This document shows positions 35,862 through 45,879 of a DNA stretch of 64,000 bases, one piece after another. Source of the DNA: CAVPMN01 sp963706425. GTDB taxonomy: Bacteria; Actinomycetota; Acidimicrobiia; Acidimicrobiales; Acidimicrobilacustridaceae. The notes under the pieces are model-generated. The model was not told the origin of the DNA. It did not search any database and worked only from the letters and a program-made list of their open reading frames with translations. Numbering within the stretch: the first letter of the stretch is position 1; each line of letters opens with the position of its first letter. The stretch is taken from assembly GCA_963706425.1 (NCBI GenBank), contig CAVPMN010000020.1:1550001-1614000 (forward strand), in the 5' to 3' direction. The translations under genes and the position numbers were made by a program.

Positions 35862-36743
35862 TCAGGCTACCGGGACCGGTCGGCGCCAGACCCGGGGCCG
35901 ACGGAGCGAATCGCACCGTTCGACCGCGAGCACGGCCAGCGCCCGCACGAGGTCGATGCTGGCTTGCACCCCGCCCGTCGCGGCCGCCACGACGGCATCG
36001 CCGTCGAGCCTCGTGTGTGGCGGGAACAGCGCTCTGGCGAGACCGTCGTGCCCGCCTTGGGCGACGACGTGGCAGCCCACCTTGTCGAGCGTCGCATTGG
36101 TGGCGACCAGCCCGATCACCGTGTTCATGAACCCGGCCGCAAGGGCCTCGTCGAACGCGTCGTCGACCTCGGCCGAGCCGTCACCCGGGTCGATGTCGCC
36201 AAACGCATTGACCGCCATGAGCGCCGAGACCACGACCGGGCCGTGGCTCGCGGTCGCCGTGCCCAACCCCGCAGGCCGGGCGTGCGCGCGGCCGCGCCAC
36301 TTGCCCGCGGTCGCCCCCGCGCCGGCGCCCACGAGCCCGGTCTCGACCGAGCCTCCCCGAGCGGCCTCACAGGCCGCCCGGCCTTCGTCCGCACCCGGGC
36401 GCACGGAGCCGTCGCCCACCAAGAGGTCGAAGAGCGACATGCCCACCACGATCGGGATCGGTCCTGCAGAAGTGCGAAACCCTCGACCCCGCTGCTCGAG
36501 CCACTGCATGGCGCCGTCGGCGGCCGCCAGCCCGAACGCGGAGCCGCCCGACAGCATCACCGCATCGATGCGCTCGACCACCCGATGCGGCTCGAGCAAG
36601 GCGAACTCGCGCGTCGCCGGAGCACCGCCCCGCACCTCACCGGAGGCCACCGTGCCCTCGGGGAACAGCACGACCGTGCAGCCGGTGCGGGCGTCAGAAT
36701 CGGTCCAGTGCCCGACAGTCACGCCCTCGACGTCGGTGATCAT
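35862..36743 (-). CDS. P1/S58 family peptidase (DmpA/OAT-like)
   Basis: 293-residue member of the self-processing Ntn-like S58 family. Begins MITDVEGVTVGHWTD, the family hallmark; MLSGGSAFGLAAADGAMQWL; GAGAGATAGKWRGRAH; and ALMAVNAFGDIDP after the probable autocleavage region near residue 185. Homologues include beta-peptidyl aminopeptidases and aminopeptidase DmpA. Substrate unknown. ATG overlaps the alr stop (TGATG), so it is probably co-translated with alr; the link to D-alanine or peptide metabolism is only suggestive. Confidence 0.82.
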   Translation of the reverse strand: MITDVEGVTVGHWTDSDARTGCTVVLFPEGTVASGEVRGGAPATREFALLEPHRVVERIDAVMLSGGSAFGLAAADGAMQWLEQRGRGFRTSAGPIPIVVGMSLFDLLVGDGSVRPGADEGRAACEAARGGSVETGLVGAGAGATAGKWRGRAHARPAGLGTATASHGPVVVSALMAVNAFGDIDPGDGSAEVDDAFDEALAAGFMNTVIGLVATNATLDKVGCHVVAQGGHDGLARALFPPHTRLDGDAVVAAATGGVQASIDLVRALAVLAVERCDSLRRPRVWRRPVPVA

Positions 36744-37849
36744 CAGACGTAGTGGCGGGGGACACGCGGTCCGATGCCGCAGACGATCTCGTAGGCGATG
36801 GTGTCGAGCCGATCAGCCCAGTCGTCGGCGGCGATCACTTCGTCTCCCTGCCGCCCGATCAGCACCACCTCGTCGCCCACCTCGACGGACCGGTCACCGC
36901 AGTCGACCATGAGCTGATCCATGGTGACCACACCGACGATCGGACGGCGACATCCACCGATGAGCACCTCGCCACCGACCAGAGGCAGCCGACGCGGTAC
37001 GCCGTCGGCATAGCCGATGGGCACCGTGGCCACCGTGGCGTCGGCGGGGAACACGTGGCGCAGGCCATAGGACACGCCCTCACCCGCCGGCACGCGCTTC
37101 ACATGGGCGACCTCGGACGTCAACGAGAGCGCCGGCTGCAGATCGACCCGGCCCCGTAGTGCCGCGGCCGGCGCGATGCCATAGAGCGCGATGCCGGTGC
37201 GCACGACGTCGAGACGGGCACGCGGATGGTCGATGGCGGCAGCCGAGTTGGCGGCGTGCAACATCGGTGGGCGCAGCCCGGCCGCGTCGAGCTCGGCGAC
37301 CACGGCGTCGAAGCGATCGAGCTGCCGATCGGTGAACTCGTTGCCGGGCTCGTCGGCCACCGCGCAGTGGGTCCAGAGCGCTTCCAAGGCAAGCGCCGGT
37401 TGATCGGCGATCTCCTTGGCCAGCCCGACGATGTCGGCGGGCCGGGCGCCGACCCGGTTCATGCCGGTGTCGACCTTGAGGTGCACGCTGGTGACCACCC
37501 CCGTTGCCGCCGACGCAGCCGCCACCGCGGCGATGCCCTGCGACGTGTAGACGGTGATGGCCAGCCGGTATCGGACCGCTGCCGCCAGATCGTCGAGCCG
37601 GGGCTGGGACAACAGCAGGATCGGTGCGTCTATCCCGGCTTTGCGCAACACCGCGCCTTCTTCGACGAGGGCCACGCCCAGCCAATCGGCGCCGGCCCCG
37701 AGCGCGGCCTCGCTGACGGCAATGGCGCCATGGCCGTAGCCGTCGGCCTTCACCACCGCACACAGCTGGGCCGGTGCGGCCAGTTCGGTCAGAGCGCGAA
37801 CGTTGTGCGCAACGGCTCCGAGGTCGACCTCAGCCCTCGTCGCTCGCAT
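36743..37849 (-). CDS. alr: alanine racemase
   Basis: PLP enzyme making D-alanine for peptidoglycan. 368 residues from ATG 37849 (MRATRAEVDLGAVAHNVRAL). PLP-Lys in AVVKADGYGHGA (near residue 35), catalytic Tyr in VSYGLRHVFPADA, and IGYADGVPRRL. The frame is open upstream to 37930, but 37849 gives the normal family start. It overlaps the end of the CBS gene by 20 bp. Confidence 0.95.
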   Translation of the reverse strand: MRATRAEVDLGAVAHNVRALTELAAPAQLCAVVKADGYGHGAIAVSEAALGAGADWLGVALVEEGAVLRKAGIDAPILLLSQPRLDDLAAAVRYRLAITVYTSQGIAAVAAASAATGVVTSVHLKVDTGMNRVGARPADIVGLAKEIADQPALALEALWTHCAVADEPGNEFTDRQLDRFDAVVAELDAAGLRPPMLHAANSAAAIDHPRARLDVVRTGIALYGIAPAAALRGRVDLQPALSLTSEVAHVKRVPAGEGVSYGLRHVFPADATVATVPIGYADGVPRRLPLVGGEVLIGGCRRPIVGVVTMDQLMVDCGDRSVEVGDEVVLIGRQGDEVIAADDWADRLDTIAYEIVCGIGPRVPRHYV

Positions 37850-38336
37850 CGCCCGAGTCCGAGGTTTCGCGTTCGCGCACGAGGGCCCGCACGATGTCGC
37901 CCCTGGCGATGATGCCGAGCAGTCGACCATCGGGGGCCACCACCGGCAACCTCGACACGTCGTGATCGTGCATGGCGGTGGCCGCGTCCTCGATCGTGTC
38001 GTCGGGACCGACGGTGACGGGATCGGCCGTCATGACCTCGCCCACCGTTGCGCCGAGGGCCTTCTCGACCGACTCGTCGAGCTTGCGCTCGCTGAAGGGC
38101 ATGGTCACGTTGACACCGAAGAAGTTGACGATCGTCGGGAAGTGGAGTCGGGCCTCCTCGACGATCAGGTCGCCGGTCGACAGCAGGCCGACCACCACGC
38201 CTTCGGCGTCGATCACCGGGCCTGCGTCGACGTTCTCGGCGACGAGCTGCTGCATGGCCTCGTTGACGTTCTGGTCGTGCGTGAACGACACCACCTCGGT
38301 GGTCATGACGTCGCGCACGGGCATCTCGCGCAGCAT
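37830..38336 (-). CDS. CBS-pair domain protein
   Basis: 168 residues made of two CBS domains: PVRDVMTTEVVSFTHDQNV (about 6-60) and VGEVMTADPVTVGPDDTI (about 95-150). Each ends in the typical GLLSTGDLI and GIIARGDIVRAL. A stand-alone CBS pair probably senses adenosyl nucleotides and regulates a partner. Its position between nnr (NAD(P)H repair) and alr, overlapping alr, is suggestive but gives no partner. 14 bp behind nnr. Confidence 0.88.
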   Translation of the reverse strand: MLREMPVRDVMTTEVVSFTHDQNVNEAMQQLVAENVDAGPVIDAEGVVVGLLSTGDLIVEEARLHFPTIVNFFGVNVTMPFSERKLDESVEKALGATVGEVMTADPVTVGPDDTIEDAATAMHDHDVSRLPVVAPDGRLLGIIARGDIVRALVRERETSDSGDASDEG

Positions 38337-38350
38337 TCGGTTCCTCCTGC

Positions 38351-39703
38351 TCAGCCGGCGGCGATGCGTTCGAAGACCTTGGGCAGGTTCGCGATGAGGT
38401 CGCCGGCCACGAGACCTCGCCGCCAGCCTAGGACCCCCGCCAGGCCGTGGAGGTGTGCGGCCGCCGCTGCCGCCCGGAACGGCTCGAGCCCGCTCGCGCA
38501 GAGTGCGGCGATGACTCCGGTGAGCACGTCACCCGAACCGAGCGTGGCCAGGCGGGCGTCACCCGAGGTGGACACCAGCACCTGCCCCGCCGGATCGGCC
38601 ACGATCGTGGCTGGCCCCTTGAGGAGCACGATCGCGCCGAGGTGGCGGGCCAGCTCACGTACGTCGTCGATGCGGTCGGCCCGGGGGCGGTGACCCGAGA
38701 GACGTTCGAACTCCGCCTCGTGCGGGGTGAGGATGGTCTGGGCGTGCGCACAATCGGCCGCATCGCCGCCGAGCAGCGTGATGGCGTCGGCATCGACGAC
38801 GACCGGCACCTCTGCGCCGGCGACCAGCGCGGTGACGTCGGCTTTGTGCCCAGCGTCGAGCCCGAGACCGTTGCCAACGGCGATGGCGCGAAAACGGCGG
38901 TGATCGTCAAGGACCGCCGCGGACCAGCCCATGGCCGGCAACGCCACACCGACCACCTCGAGCGGCTTGACGGCGCCGGGCACGCCGCCGGGCGAGCTCC
39001 ACCGCACGTAGCCGGCGCCTGACCGCAACGCGGCCCGAGACGTGAGCGCGGCTGCCCCTTCGAGACCAGGGCTCCCGCCCACGATCTCGACCGCCGACTG
39101 CCACTTGTGAGCGTCGGCGTGGCGCGGCGCCAGCCAACCCCTCACATCTGCGTCGGTGACGAGGTGGGCGCGAGCCGACGACACATCGAGCCCGATGTCG
39201 GCCACCGACACGTCACCTGCGAGAGAGGCGCCCTCGTCGAGGAGCAGACCGGGCTTCAGGGCGGCGAAGGTCACGGTGCGCTCGGCGGCCATGACCGCAT
39301 CCGCAGGCGCTCCGGTGAGCCCGTCGACCCCGGATGGGATGTCGACCGCCAGCACGAAGGGGTCACCGGCGAGCGCGGGTGCTCGATAGTCGCCGCGGAA
39401 GCCCGTGCCGAACGCGGCGTCGATCACCAGATCGGCCGCAGGGAGCGAGGCAGGAGCCGACAGCGCGTCGACCTCGATCACACGCACGCCCCTGGCCCGC
39501 AACAACCGCGCGGCCTCGCGTCCGTCGTTGCCGTTGTTGCCCTTGCCGGCGAGCACGACCACCCGACGCCCGTAGGTGCCCCCCATGGCCTCCACCGCGG
39601 CGCGCGCCACCGCCGCGCCCGCTCGTCCGATCAACACCTCGACGGGCTCGGGGGCCGCCCGGTCGATGCCGGCCATCTCCTCGGGGGTCACGATGGGGAT
39701 CAT
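38351..39703 (-). CDS. nnr: bifunctional NAD(P)H-hydrate epimerase / ADP-dependent dehydratase
   Basis: Repairs hydrated NAD(P)H. 450 residues. N-terminal YjeF_N epimerase (about 1-200) with LAGKGNNGNDGREAARLL and DAAFGTGFRG; C-terminal ribokinase-like dehydratase with GGSPGLEGAAAL, TPHEAEFERL and LGSGDVLTGVIAALCASG. The ATG overlaps the acpS stop (ATGA). Order glmS-acpS-nnr is common in actinobacteria. Confidence 0.95.
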   Translation of the reverse strand: MIPIVTPEEMAGIDRAAPEPVEVLIGRAGAAVARAAVEAMGGTYGRRVVVLAGKGNNGNDGREAARLLRARGVRVIEVDALSAPASLPAADLVIDAAFGTGFRGDYRAPALAGDPFVLAVDIPSGVDGLTGAPADAVMAAERTVTFAALKPGLLLDEGASLAGDVSVADIGLDVSSARAHLVTDADVRGWLAPRHADAHKWQSAVEIVGGSPGLEGAAALTSRAALRSGAGYVRWSSPGGVPGAVKPLEVVGVALPAMGWSAAVLDDHRRFRAIAVGNGLGLDAGHKADVTALVAGAEVPVVVDADAITLLGGDAADCAHAQTILTPHEAEFERLSGHRPRADRIDDVRELARHLGAIVLLKGPATIVADPAGQVLVSTSGDARLATLGSGDVLTGVIAALCASGLEPFRAAAAAAHLHGLAGVLGWRRGLVAGDLIANLPKVFERIAAG

Positions 39704-40089
39704 GTGGCGTCGTCTCCCAGCGCGACGGCGATGGCCTGAGCCACCCGCTCGGTGTGGGTCATGGTCAACAGCCAGCGGCGAACGCCCCGGTCGGCCGCGA
39801 GCGCCGCGGCGTCGCCGTGCAACTTCAGCGATGGTGCCCCTGACTCGGCCCGCACCACCTCGATGTCGCGGAACGCCATCGCGCCCAGCCCGAGGCCGAG
39901 AGCCTTGAGCACCGCCTCCTTGGCGGCGAACCGGACGGCGAAGCGCTCGGTGGGATCGCGGCGTCGGCTGGCGTAGGCCTGCTCGTCGACGGTGAACAGG
40001 CGGTCGACGATGGCAGGTGTGCGCTGCAGGGTGACCCGGAAACGATCGAGCTCGACCAGATCGGTGCCGATGCCGATCACCGCGGTCAC
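39700..40089 (-). CDS. acpS: holo-acyl-carrier-protein synthase
   Basis: 129 residues. Transfers 4'-phosphopantetheine from CoA to ACP. Metal-binding Asp in IGIGTDLVELDRF and Glu in RFAAKEAVLKALG; C-terminal LTMTHTERVAQAIAVAL. Start GTG 40089 overlaps the stop of the GlmS-like gene (GTGA). Confidence 0.95.
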   Translation of the reverse strand: MTAVIGIGTDLVELDRFRVTLQRTPAIVDRLFTVDEQAYASRRRDPTERFAVRFAAKEAVLKALGLGLGAMAFRDIEVVRAESGAPSLKLHGDAAALAADRGVRRWLLTMTHTERVAQAIAVALGDDAT

Positions 40090-43000
40090 GCCCGCCAGTG
40101 ATCGGCCAGGTCGTTGATCGGCTCGGTCATGAGGTCGACCAGCGCAAGGGTGGTGATGAGATCGTCGCGGAAGGTTGGCTCAGTTTCGGTGACCGCGTCC
40201 TTCAGCGCCTGATAGCGGCCGCGGTAGCCCTGCAGCACGTTGCGCAGCGGAGCCAACGGCAGCGAGTCGGCCAGACGGACGTGCAGCAGGGTGAGCCCGG
40301 TCGTCTGGTTGTCCTTCACCTCGGGCACGATCAACACCGTGCGACCGTCGCTGCGGCCCTTCGCCAACAGCACCATGCGCTCGGTGGCCACCCGGCGCTT
40401 CGTGCCTCGCAGCGAGGGGTTGTCCTCGGTGCGGCTGCGCAGCTCTCGGCCGATGCCGCCCCGGTCGATGACGACCGCCGTGGCGTCGTCGGCGACGGCG
40501 TCGACCCGACCGCCGATCGCGTAGCGGGTGTAGCCGAGCACTTCGTCGACCAGTGGCTCGAGGGCCGCCAACGTGCGCAGCGAGCTGTAGCTCAGACGAT
40601 CGCGGGCCACCCCGGCGGCGAGCACCGCCTGTACCAGCGGGATCTGGAGCAACGTCTCGTCGCTGCGGCTGATGCCTACCGTGACCGTCTTCGCCTGATG
40701 CTTGATGGCGTCGACCGGTCGGGTCAGCTCTTCGATGGCCCGGGTGAGCGCGGCGACGAGGTCTTCCACGACCACACTCGGTGTGCCGACCTTGCCGTAT
40801 TCGGTCTGGTAGGACTCGAGCGCCACCATGCCCAGCGCGAACCGGAACAACGAGGCGAGACGCACCGCCGAGCTGGCTTCGAGGTGTCCGTCGTACTCGC
40901 CGCCGCGCAGGCCGTCGAAGAAGCGGCCGGCGATGGGCTCGAGCGTGGGCGCCAGCTCGTCGAGCACCGAGTCGGGCTCCGGGGAGCGGTTGCGATGCGG
41001 GTCTCGATGGCGGCGCGAGCCTCGCGAAGCGGTCGGGCCTGCGCGTCGATGGCCAGGGCGGCTTCGTAGCCGAAGAGGTGGCCGGCCATGGCCGAGAGCA
41101 CGAAGGCCAACCCGGGGTGGGTGGTGGGCACCAGCACCACCTGGAGGGCGGCGCTGAAGCGCTCGTCACCTTCGCTGGCGATCACGATCGGAGCCGCTTT
41201 GTGGGCTCGGAAGATGGCGACTTCCTTGGCCACGTCGTCGGCTGTCGAGCCTTCGAGCCCGGCCGCGCACACGACGATCAGCGGCTCCGACGACAGGTCG
41301 ATGTGCTTCTTGTCCTCCGTCGAGTCGCAGGCGATCGACTTGTAACAGAGCTCTGAGAGCTTGATGCGCACCTCGTAGGCCGCAATGCGGTTCACGCCGT
41401 TGCCGACGATCGCCCAGTAGCGGCGACTCGGTGCGAATCGGTGAGCAGCCTCGGCGAGTTGGGGGCGCAAGCCGATGGTGCGTTCCATCGCGTCGGGCAG
41501 CACCCGCAACGCGGCGAGCACCTCCTGGCGGTCGGGTCGTCGGGGCGCGTCGATGGCGTCGGCGATGGCGAAGGCCAGCAGGAAGCACGCCGCGATCTGC
41601 GAGTAGAACGCCTTGGTCGACGCCACGCTCATCTCGACGTCGCGACCGTCGGAGGTGTAGAGCACGCCGTCGGCTTTGTCGGTGAGGTCGCTGTTGCGAC
41701 GGTTGACGATCGCGAGCACGGTCGCGCCCCGGTGAACGAACGAGGTCGACCGTACGGTTCGTGTCGGTGGTCGTGCCGGACTGGCTGATCGCGACGACGA
41801 GCGTGTCGCCCATGTCGCCCTTCAGGTCGAATCCGGAGAGCTCGGTGGCGAGAAGCGGTGCCACCTGGAGGCTCGAGTCGGGCGCGGCGAGCGCAAGGGC
41901 GGCCGCCAAGCTGTGGCCCGCGCCGGCAGCCGTGCCCTGGCCGATCACGAAGACGCGGCGGATCGAGCCGTCGCGGAGGCGGGCTCGGACATCGTCGGGC
42001 AGCGCATCCGGGGGCAGGCGGACGTCGAGGCCGTCGTCGGTCTCGATCAGCTTCCCCCGCAGCGTCTTGCGGAACGACGCGGGCGCCTCGGAGATCTCCT
42101 TGAGGAGGAAGTGGGGATAGGTGCCCCGATCGATGTCGCGCGTGGTGATCTGGGCCGAGACCACCTCGTCTGCGGTCACCGGCGACGGCTGGCCGTCGTA
42201 GGACCAGCGCTCGACGCCCTCGATCGAGCCGGCGAGCAGGCCCCGCAGCCGGATCACCTGACCCCGCGATCCCGGGTTGTCGGGGTCGGTGAGGTTCTCA
42301 CCGTCCATGCGCAGATAGGCCTCGGTCTCCTCGACGACGCCGTAGGGCTCGCTGGCCACCACGAAGGCGTCGTCGGCCAACCCGACATAGAGCGCCTGGC
42401 CGCTCCCCCGCAGGGCGAGCAGCAAGTCAGCCGGCTCGGCCGAGGCCTGCGCGGCGATCGCCACCGAGCCTTCCAGCCGGTTGACGGTCGTGCGGAAGGC
42501 CTCGACCAGCTCCACCCCTCCATCGAGCTGACGCGAGGTGAGCGCAGGGATGACCTTGGCGTCGGTGGTGATCTCCGGCGCGATGTGGAGGCTGTCGCTC
42601 GCCTTCAGATCGGCGAAGTTGTCGACGTCGCCGTTGAGGACGGCCGTGACGTAGGAGCCGTCCGCGCGGTCGAGCTCGTCGGAGTTGAGTGGATGGGCGT
42701 TGGGTTGGGAGATGATGCCGACGCTCGCCCAGCGGGTGTGCCCGAGCACCACCGCTTGCGACGCCTCGCCGGCGAGCGCCTGACGCAGCAGCGCATCGGT
42801 GCGGATGGCCCGGCGCAGATCGCGAGTGTTGTCGCCGAGCTCACCGATCTCGGCCGCCGACTTGTAGACGAAGCCGACATGCCCGTCGGCGACCCGCACG
42901 CTGCCCGTGCCGAACAGCGGATCGTGACCCCGATGCTCGAGGGCGCTCTGCACCGCGGGCGATGAGAGATCGAGCGCGTGGTCGCGCACGAGGACATGGA

Positions 43001-43526
43001 TGCCGGCCGAGTCGCGGCCCCTGACCTCGAGCCGGTCGAGGGCCGACAGCGCCTGTTGGATGGAGGTGTAGGCGGCGATCGCCGCGTGGCTGGCGTCGGT
43101 GCCGGCCAGCTCGTCGACCAGGCGCGTCGTACGCAGCCGATCTCGCTCGACCGCCCAGCACGCGTCCTTCAAGCGGACCAGGTTGGCGTTGATCTGCTCG
43201 AGGCCGTCGAGGGGCCGACCGCGGGCCTCGCCTTCGTCGAGGTCACGCTCGAGGGCATCGACCTGCTGTGCGACCCCTGCCATCAACAACTCGATGCGAT
43301 CGATGAGCGCGCGATCGGCCAGCAGAGCCCGCACGCCGGGCACGCCCCGCAACAGCCCGTCGGCCTCGGCGACGCGGAGGGCCGCCTGGTCGAGGACCGC
43401 CGCCAGCCGATCGGGGCTGAGATCGGCCAGCAGGCGAGGGACCGGGTCGAGCAGGTCCAGCAAGGCTGCTGAGGTCGGGGGTGTCCGTTCGTCGGGCCGG
43501 CGGACGACGGCGATGATCCCGCACAT
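40086..43526 (-). CDS. giant GlmS-like amidotransferase/SIS protein (two compensating frameshifts)
   Basis: 1146 residues once two shifts are bridged (near 41735, one extra T; near 40993, one base missing); the 3441-bp locus is an exact multiple of three. N-terminal Cys2 (MCGIIAVV) is the Ntn glutaminase nucleophile. Residues about 10-160 are a helical insertion, after which RGRDSAGIHVL, LGHTRWASVGI and a variant NGDVDN motif resume the glutaminase fold. SIS domain 1: AISQSGTTTDTN and EMSVASTKAFYSQ. SIS domain 2: ELCYKSIACDSTEDKKHIDLS. Residues about 830-1146 are a helical extension I do not recognise. Canonical GlmS has about 610 residues. Sited between glmM and acpS, it probably makes glucosamine-6-phosphate, but a changed role is possible. 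TAGACT lies 9 nt before the ATG. Confidence 0.8.
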
Positions 43527-43538
43527 ACGAGAGGGAGT

Positions 43539-44885
43539 CTACGCCCCGCAGGCTCGCCGAACGGCCGTGCTCAACTCGTCCGCGGCCCGCTCCGCAGCCT
43601 GCTCGTCGTCGGCTTCGACCATCACCCGGACGAGGGGCTCGGTGCCACTCGGGCGCACGAGGACTCGGGCGCGGGCGCCGAGCGCCGCCTCGACCGCCGC
43701 GATGTCAGCGGCGATGGCGTCGACGATGTCGGGTCGGCGGATGGCGACCTTCACGTTCTTCAGCACTTGGGGCAGCCGGACCATGGCCGTCGACGCCAGC
43801 CTCGACAACGGCTCCCCGCACCGCCGCACGAGGTCGAGCAGTTGCACCCCGGTCAGCAGGCCGTCACCGGTCGTGGCCAGCTCGCGGAAGATCACGTGCC
43901 CGGACTGCTCGCCGCCGAGCGAGTACGGACCCTGCTCCAACGCTTCGAGCACGTGACGATCGCCCACCGGGGTGACGACCACGTCGATCCCCCGCTTCTC
44001 CATGGCCAGCCGGAAGCCGAGGTTGGTCATCACGGTGACGACAACGGTGTCGTGCGCCAGGCGCCCCCGCTCTCGGAGGTCGATGGCGCACATGGCGATC
44101 AGCTGGTCGCCGTCGACGAGGGTGCCGTCTTCGGCCACCGCCAGCACACGGTCGGCGTCGCCGTCGAACGCCAGCCCGACGTGGGCACCGGCCGCCAGCA
44201 CCGCTGCCTGCAGCTGGGCGGGGTGGGTCGACCCACAGGCGTCGTTGATGTTGCGACCGTCGGGTCGGGCATTGAGCACCTGCACCGCCGCACCGAGGCG
44301 CTCGAGGGCGCGCGGAGCCACGGTCGACGCGGCGCCGTTCGCACAGTCGATGACGATCGACAACCCGTCGAGGGAGCGGCCGTCGATCGAGTTCAACACG
44401 GCCAGCTCGTAACGCTCGAGGTCGTCCTCGCCCTGGGTGGGTCGGGCCGGCACCGAACGGGTGGGAGCCGGCCGCCGCAAGGCGTCGTCTACTTCGAGCT
44501 CGAGGCGACGCTCGAGGTCGTCGGCGAGCTTGCGCCCACCGGCTGAGAAGAACTTCACCCCGTTGTCGTGGAACGGGTTGTGCGAAGCCGAGATCATGGC
44601 CGCCGGCACGTCCCGAGCCGCTGCGATCCATGCGATGGCCGGCGTGGGCGCCACGCCCACCAGCTCGACCTCGACCCCTTCGAGAGCCAGCCCGTCGACG
44701 AGGGCGGTCTCGATGCGAGGGCCCGACTCGCGAGGGTCGCGACCGATGACGAACCGCTCGGTCGGCCGGCGCTGCAGATCGGCCGCCAACACGCGCGCCG
44801 CGGCACGCCCGAGGGCGACCACCAACTCGTCGGTGAGCTCGTCGGCGTGGCCTCGGACGCCGTCGGTACCGAAGCGCAGGGTCAT
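43539..44885 (-). CDS. glmM: phosphoglucosamine mutase
   Basis: Interconverts glucosamine-6-P and -1-P for UDP-GlcNAc synthesis. 448 residues. RFGTDGVRGHA at the N terminus, phospho-Ser in MISASHNPFHDNGVKFF (near 100), Mg-binding FDGDADRVL, sugar-binding GGEQSGHVIF, and phosphate-binding RPSGTEPLVRVMVE. Order rplM-rpsI-glmM-glmS is a classic actinobacterial arrangement. Gap to rpsI is 13 bp. Confidence 0.96.
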   Translation of the reverse strand: MTLRFGTDGVRGHADELTDELVVALGRAAARVLAADLQRRPTERFVIGRDPRESGPRIETALVDGLALEGVEVELVGVAPTPAIAWIAAARDVPAAMISASHNPFHDNGVKFFSAGGRKLADDLERRLELEVDDALRRPAPTRSVPARPTQGEDDLERYELAVLNSIDGRSLDGLSIVIDCANGAASTVAPRALERLGAAVQVLNARPDGRNINDACGSTHPAQLQAAVLAAGAHVGLAFDGDADRVLAVAEDGTLVDGDQLIAMCAIDLRERGRLAHDTVVVTVMTNLGFRLAMEKRGIDVVVTPVGDRHVLEALEQGPYSLGGEQSGHVIFRELATTGDGLLTGVQLLDLVRRCGEPLSRLASTAMVRLPQVLKNVKVAIRRPDIVDAIAADIAAVEAALGARARVLVRPSGTEPLVRVMVEADDEQAAERAADELSTAVRRACGA

Positions 44886-44898
44886 CCGCCGCAGGCGA

Positions 44899-45297
44899 TC
44901 AGCGCTTGGAGTACTGCGGTGCCTTGCGGGCCTTCTTCAGGCCGTACTTCTTGCTCTCCTTCTCACGTGCATCGCGCGTGAGGAAGCCGGCCCGCTTCAG
45001 CTCGGCCCGCAGCTCGGGGTCGAGGTCGACCAGGGCGCGGGCGATGCCATGCCGCAGGGCGCCGGCCTGGCCGGAGGTGCCGCCGCCGTCGATGGTGGCG
45101 TCGACGTCGTAGACCTCGGCGGTGTTCGTGATCCGCAGCGGCTCGGTGAGGATCATGCGATGGGTCTCGGACGGGAAGAAGTCTTCGACCGTCCGCTGGT
45201 TCACGGTGATCTGGCCGCTACCGGCGCGGATGCGGACCCGGGCCACGGCCCGCTTGCGGCGACCGGTGGTCTGGACCAATGGCTTCGACATGCTCAC
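44899..45297 (-). CDS. rpsI: 30S ribosomal protein S9
   Basis: 132 residues. QTTGRRKRAVARVRI near the N terminus, GGGTSGQAGALRHGIARAL in the middle, and the C-terminal tail KKARKAPQYSKR whose last Lys-Arg reaches the P-site tRNA anticodon. Follows rplM by 14 bp, forming the universal L13-S9 operon. Confidence 0.98.
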   Translation of the reverse strand: MSMSKPLVQTTGRRKRAVARVRIRAGSGQITVNQRTVEDFFPSETHRMILTEPLRITNTAEVYDVDATIDGGGTSGQAGALRHGIARALVDLDPELRAELKRAGFLTRDAREKESKKYGLKKARKAPQYSKR

Positions 45298-45311
45298 TGC
45301 GCTCCGTGTTC

Positions 45312-45761
45312 TCAGGTGCGGGCCCGGGCGTGCTCCAGCGCGAGTGGCTGGGGCTGCTGCGCCGAGTGCGGATGGTTGGGGCCGGCATAGACCTTGAGCT
45401 TGCGCAACATCTGCCGTCCGAGGCGGTTCTTCGGCAGCATGCCACGCACAGCGCGACGCACCGCCTCTTCGGGCTGGCGGGCGAGCAGGTCGCCGTAGCT
45501 ACGGGAGTGCAGACCGCCGGGATAGCCCGAGTGGCGGTGCACGAACACCTTGTCGCCCTTGTTCGAGGTGAGCACGATCTTGTCGGCGTTGATGACGATG
45601 ACGTGATCGCCGGTATCGAGGTGCGGCGTGAAGATCGGCTTGTGCTTGCCGCGCAGGATGCGGGCGACCTCGGTGGCCACGCGGCCGAGGACGAGGCCCT
45701 CGGCGTCGACGACGTGCCACGAGCGCTGGATCTCGCTGGCTTTGGGGGAGTACGTGCGCAC
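45312..45761 (-). CDS. rplM: 50S ribosomal protein L13
   Basis: 149 residues from GTG 45761 (MRTYSPKASEIQRSWHVVDA). That start is supported by AGAAGG 8 nt upstream; a GTG at 45770 is possible but would overlap the SD. LGRVATEVARILRGKHKP, GDHVIVINADKIVLT and RAVRGMLPKNRLGRQML are diagnostic. A leader of about 73 nt separates it from its own promoter, room for autoregulation. Confidence 0.97.
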   Translation of the reverse strand: MRTYSPKASEIQRSWHVVDAEGLVLGRVATEVARILRGKHKPIFTPHLDTGDHVIVINADKIVLTSNKGDKVFVHRHSGYPGGLHSRSYGDLLARQPEEAVRRAVRGMLPKNRLGRQMLRKLKVYAGPNHPHSAQQPQPLALEHARART

Positions 45762-45840
45762 GCGCGGCACCTTCTGGCAGACGATGTGAGAGGCACTCGA
45801 CCTGGAATGGCGGCTGAACTGGAGGCCGAGGCGACCTGTA

Positions 45841-45869
45841 ACGATACGGGCGCCAGGCCCGCCGGGCAA
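45841..45869 (-). promoter_or_regulatory. rplM-rpsI promoter
   Basis: Minus strand: -35 TTGCCC (45864-45869), 17-nt spacer, -10 TATCGT (45841-45846). It starts 11 bp past the end of the SRPBCC gene, so the rplM operon has its own promoter and does not rely on the encapsulin operon upstream. Confidence 0.55.
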
Positions 45870-45879
45870 CTCGGCCAGC

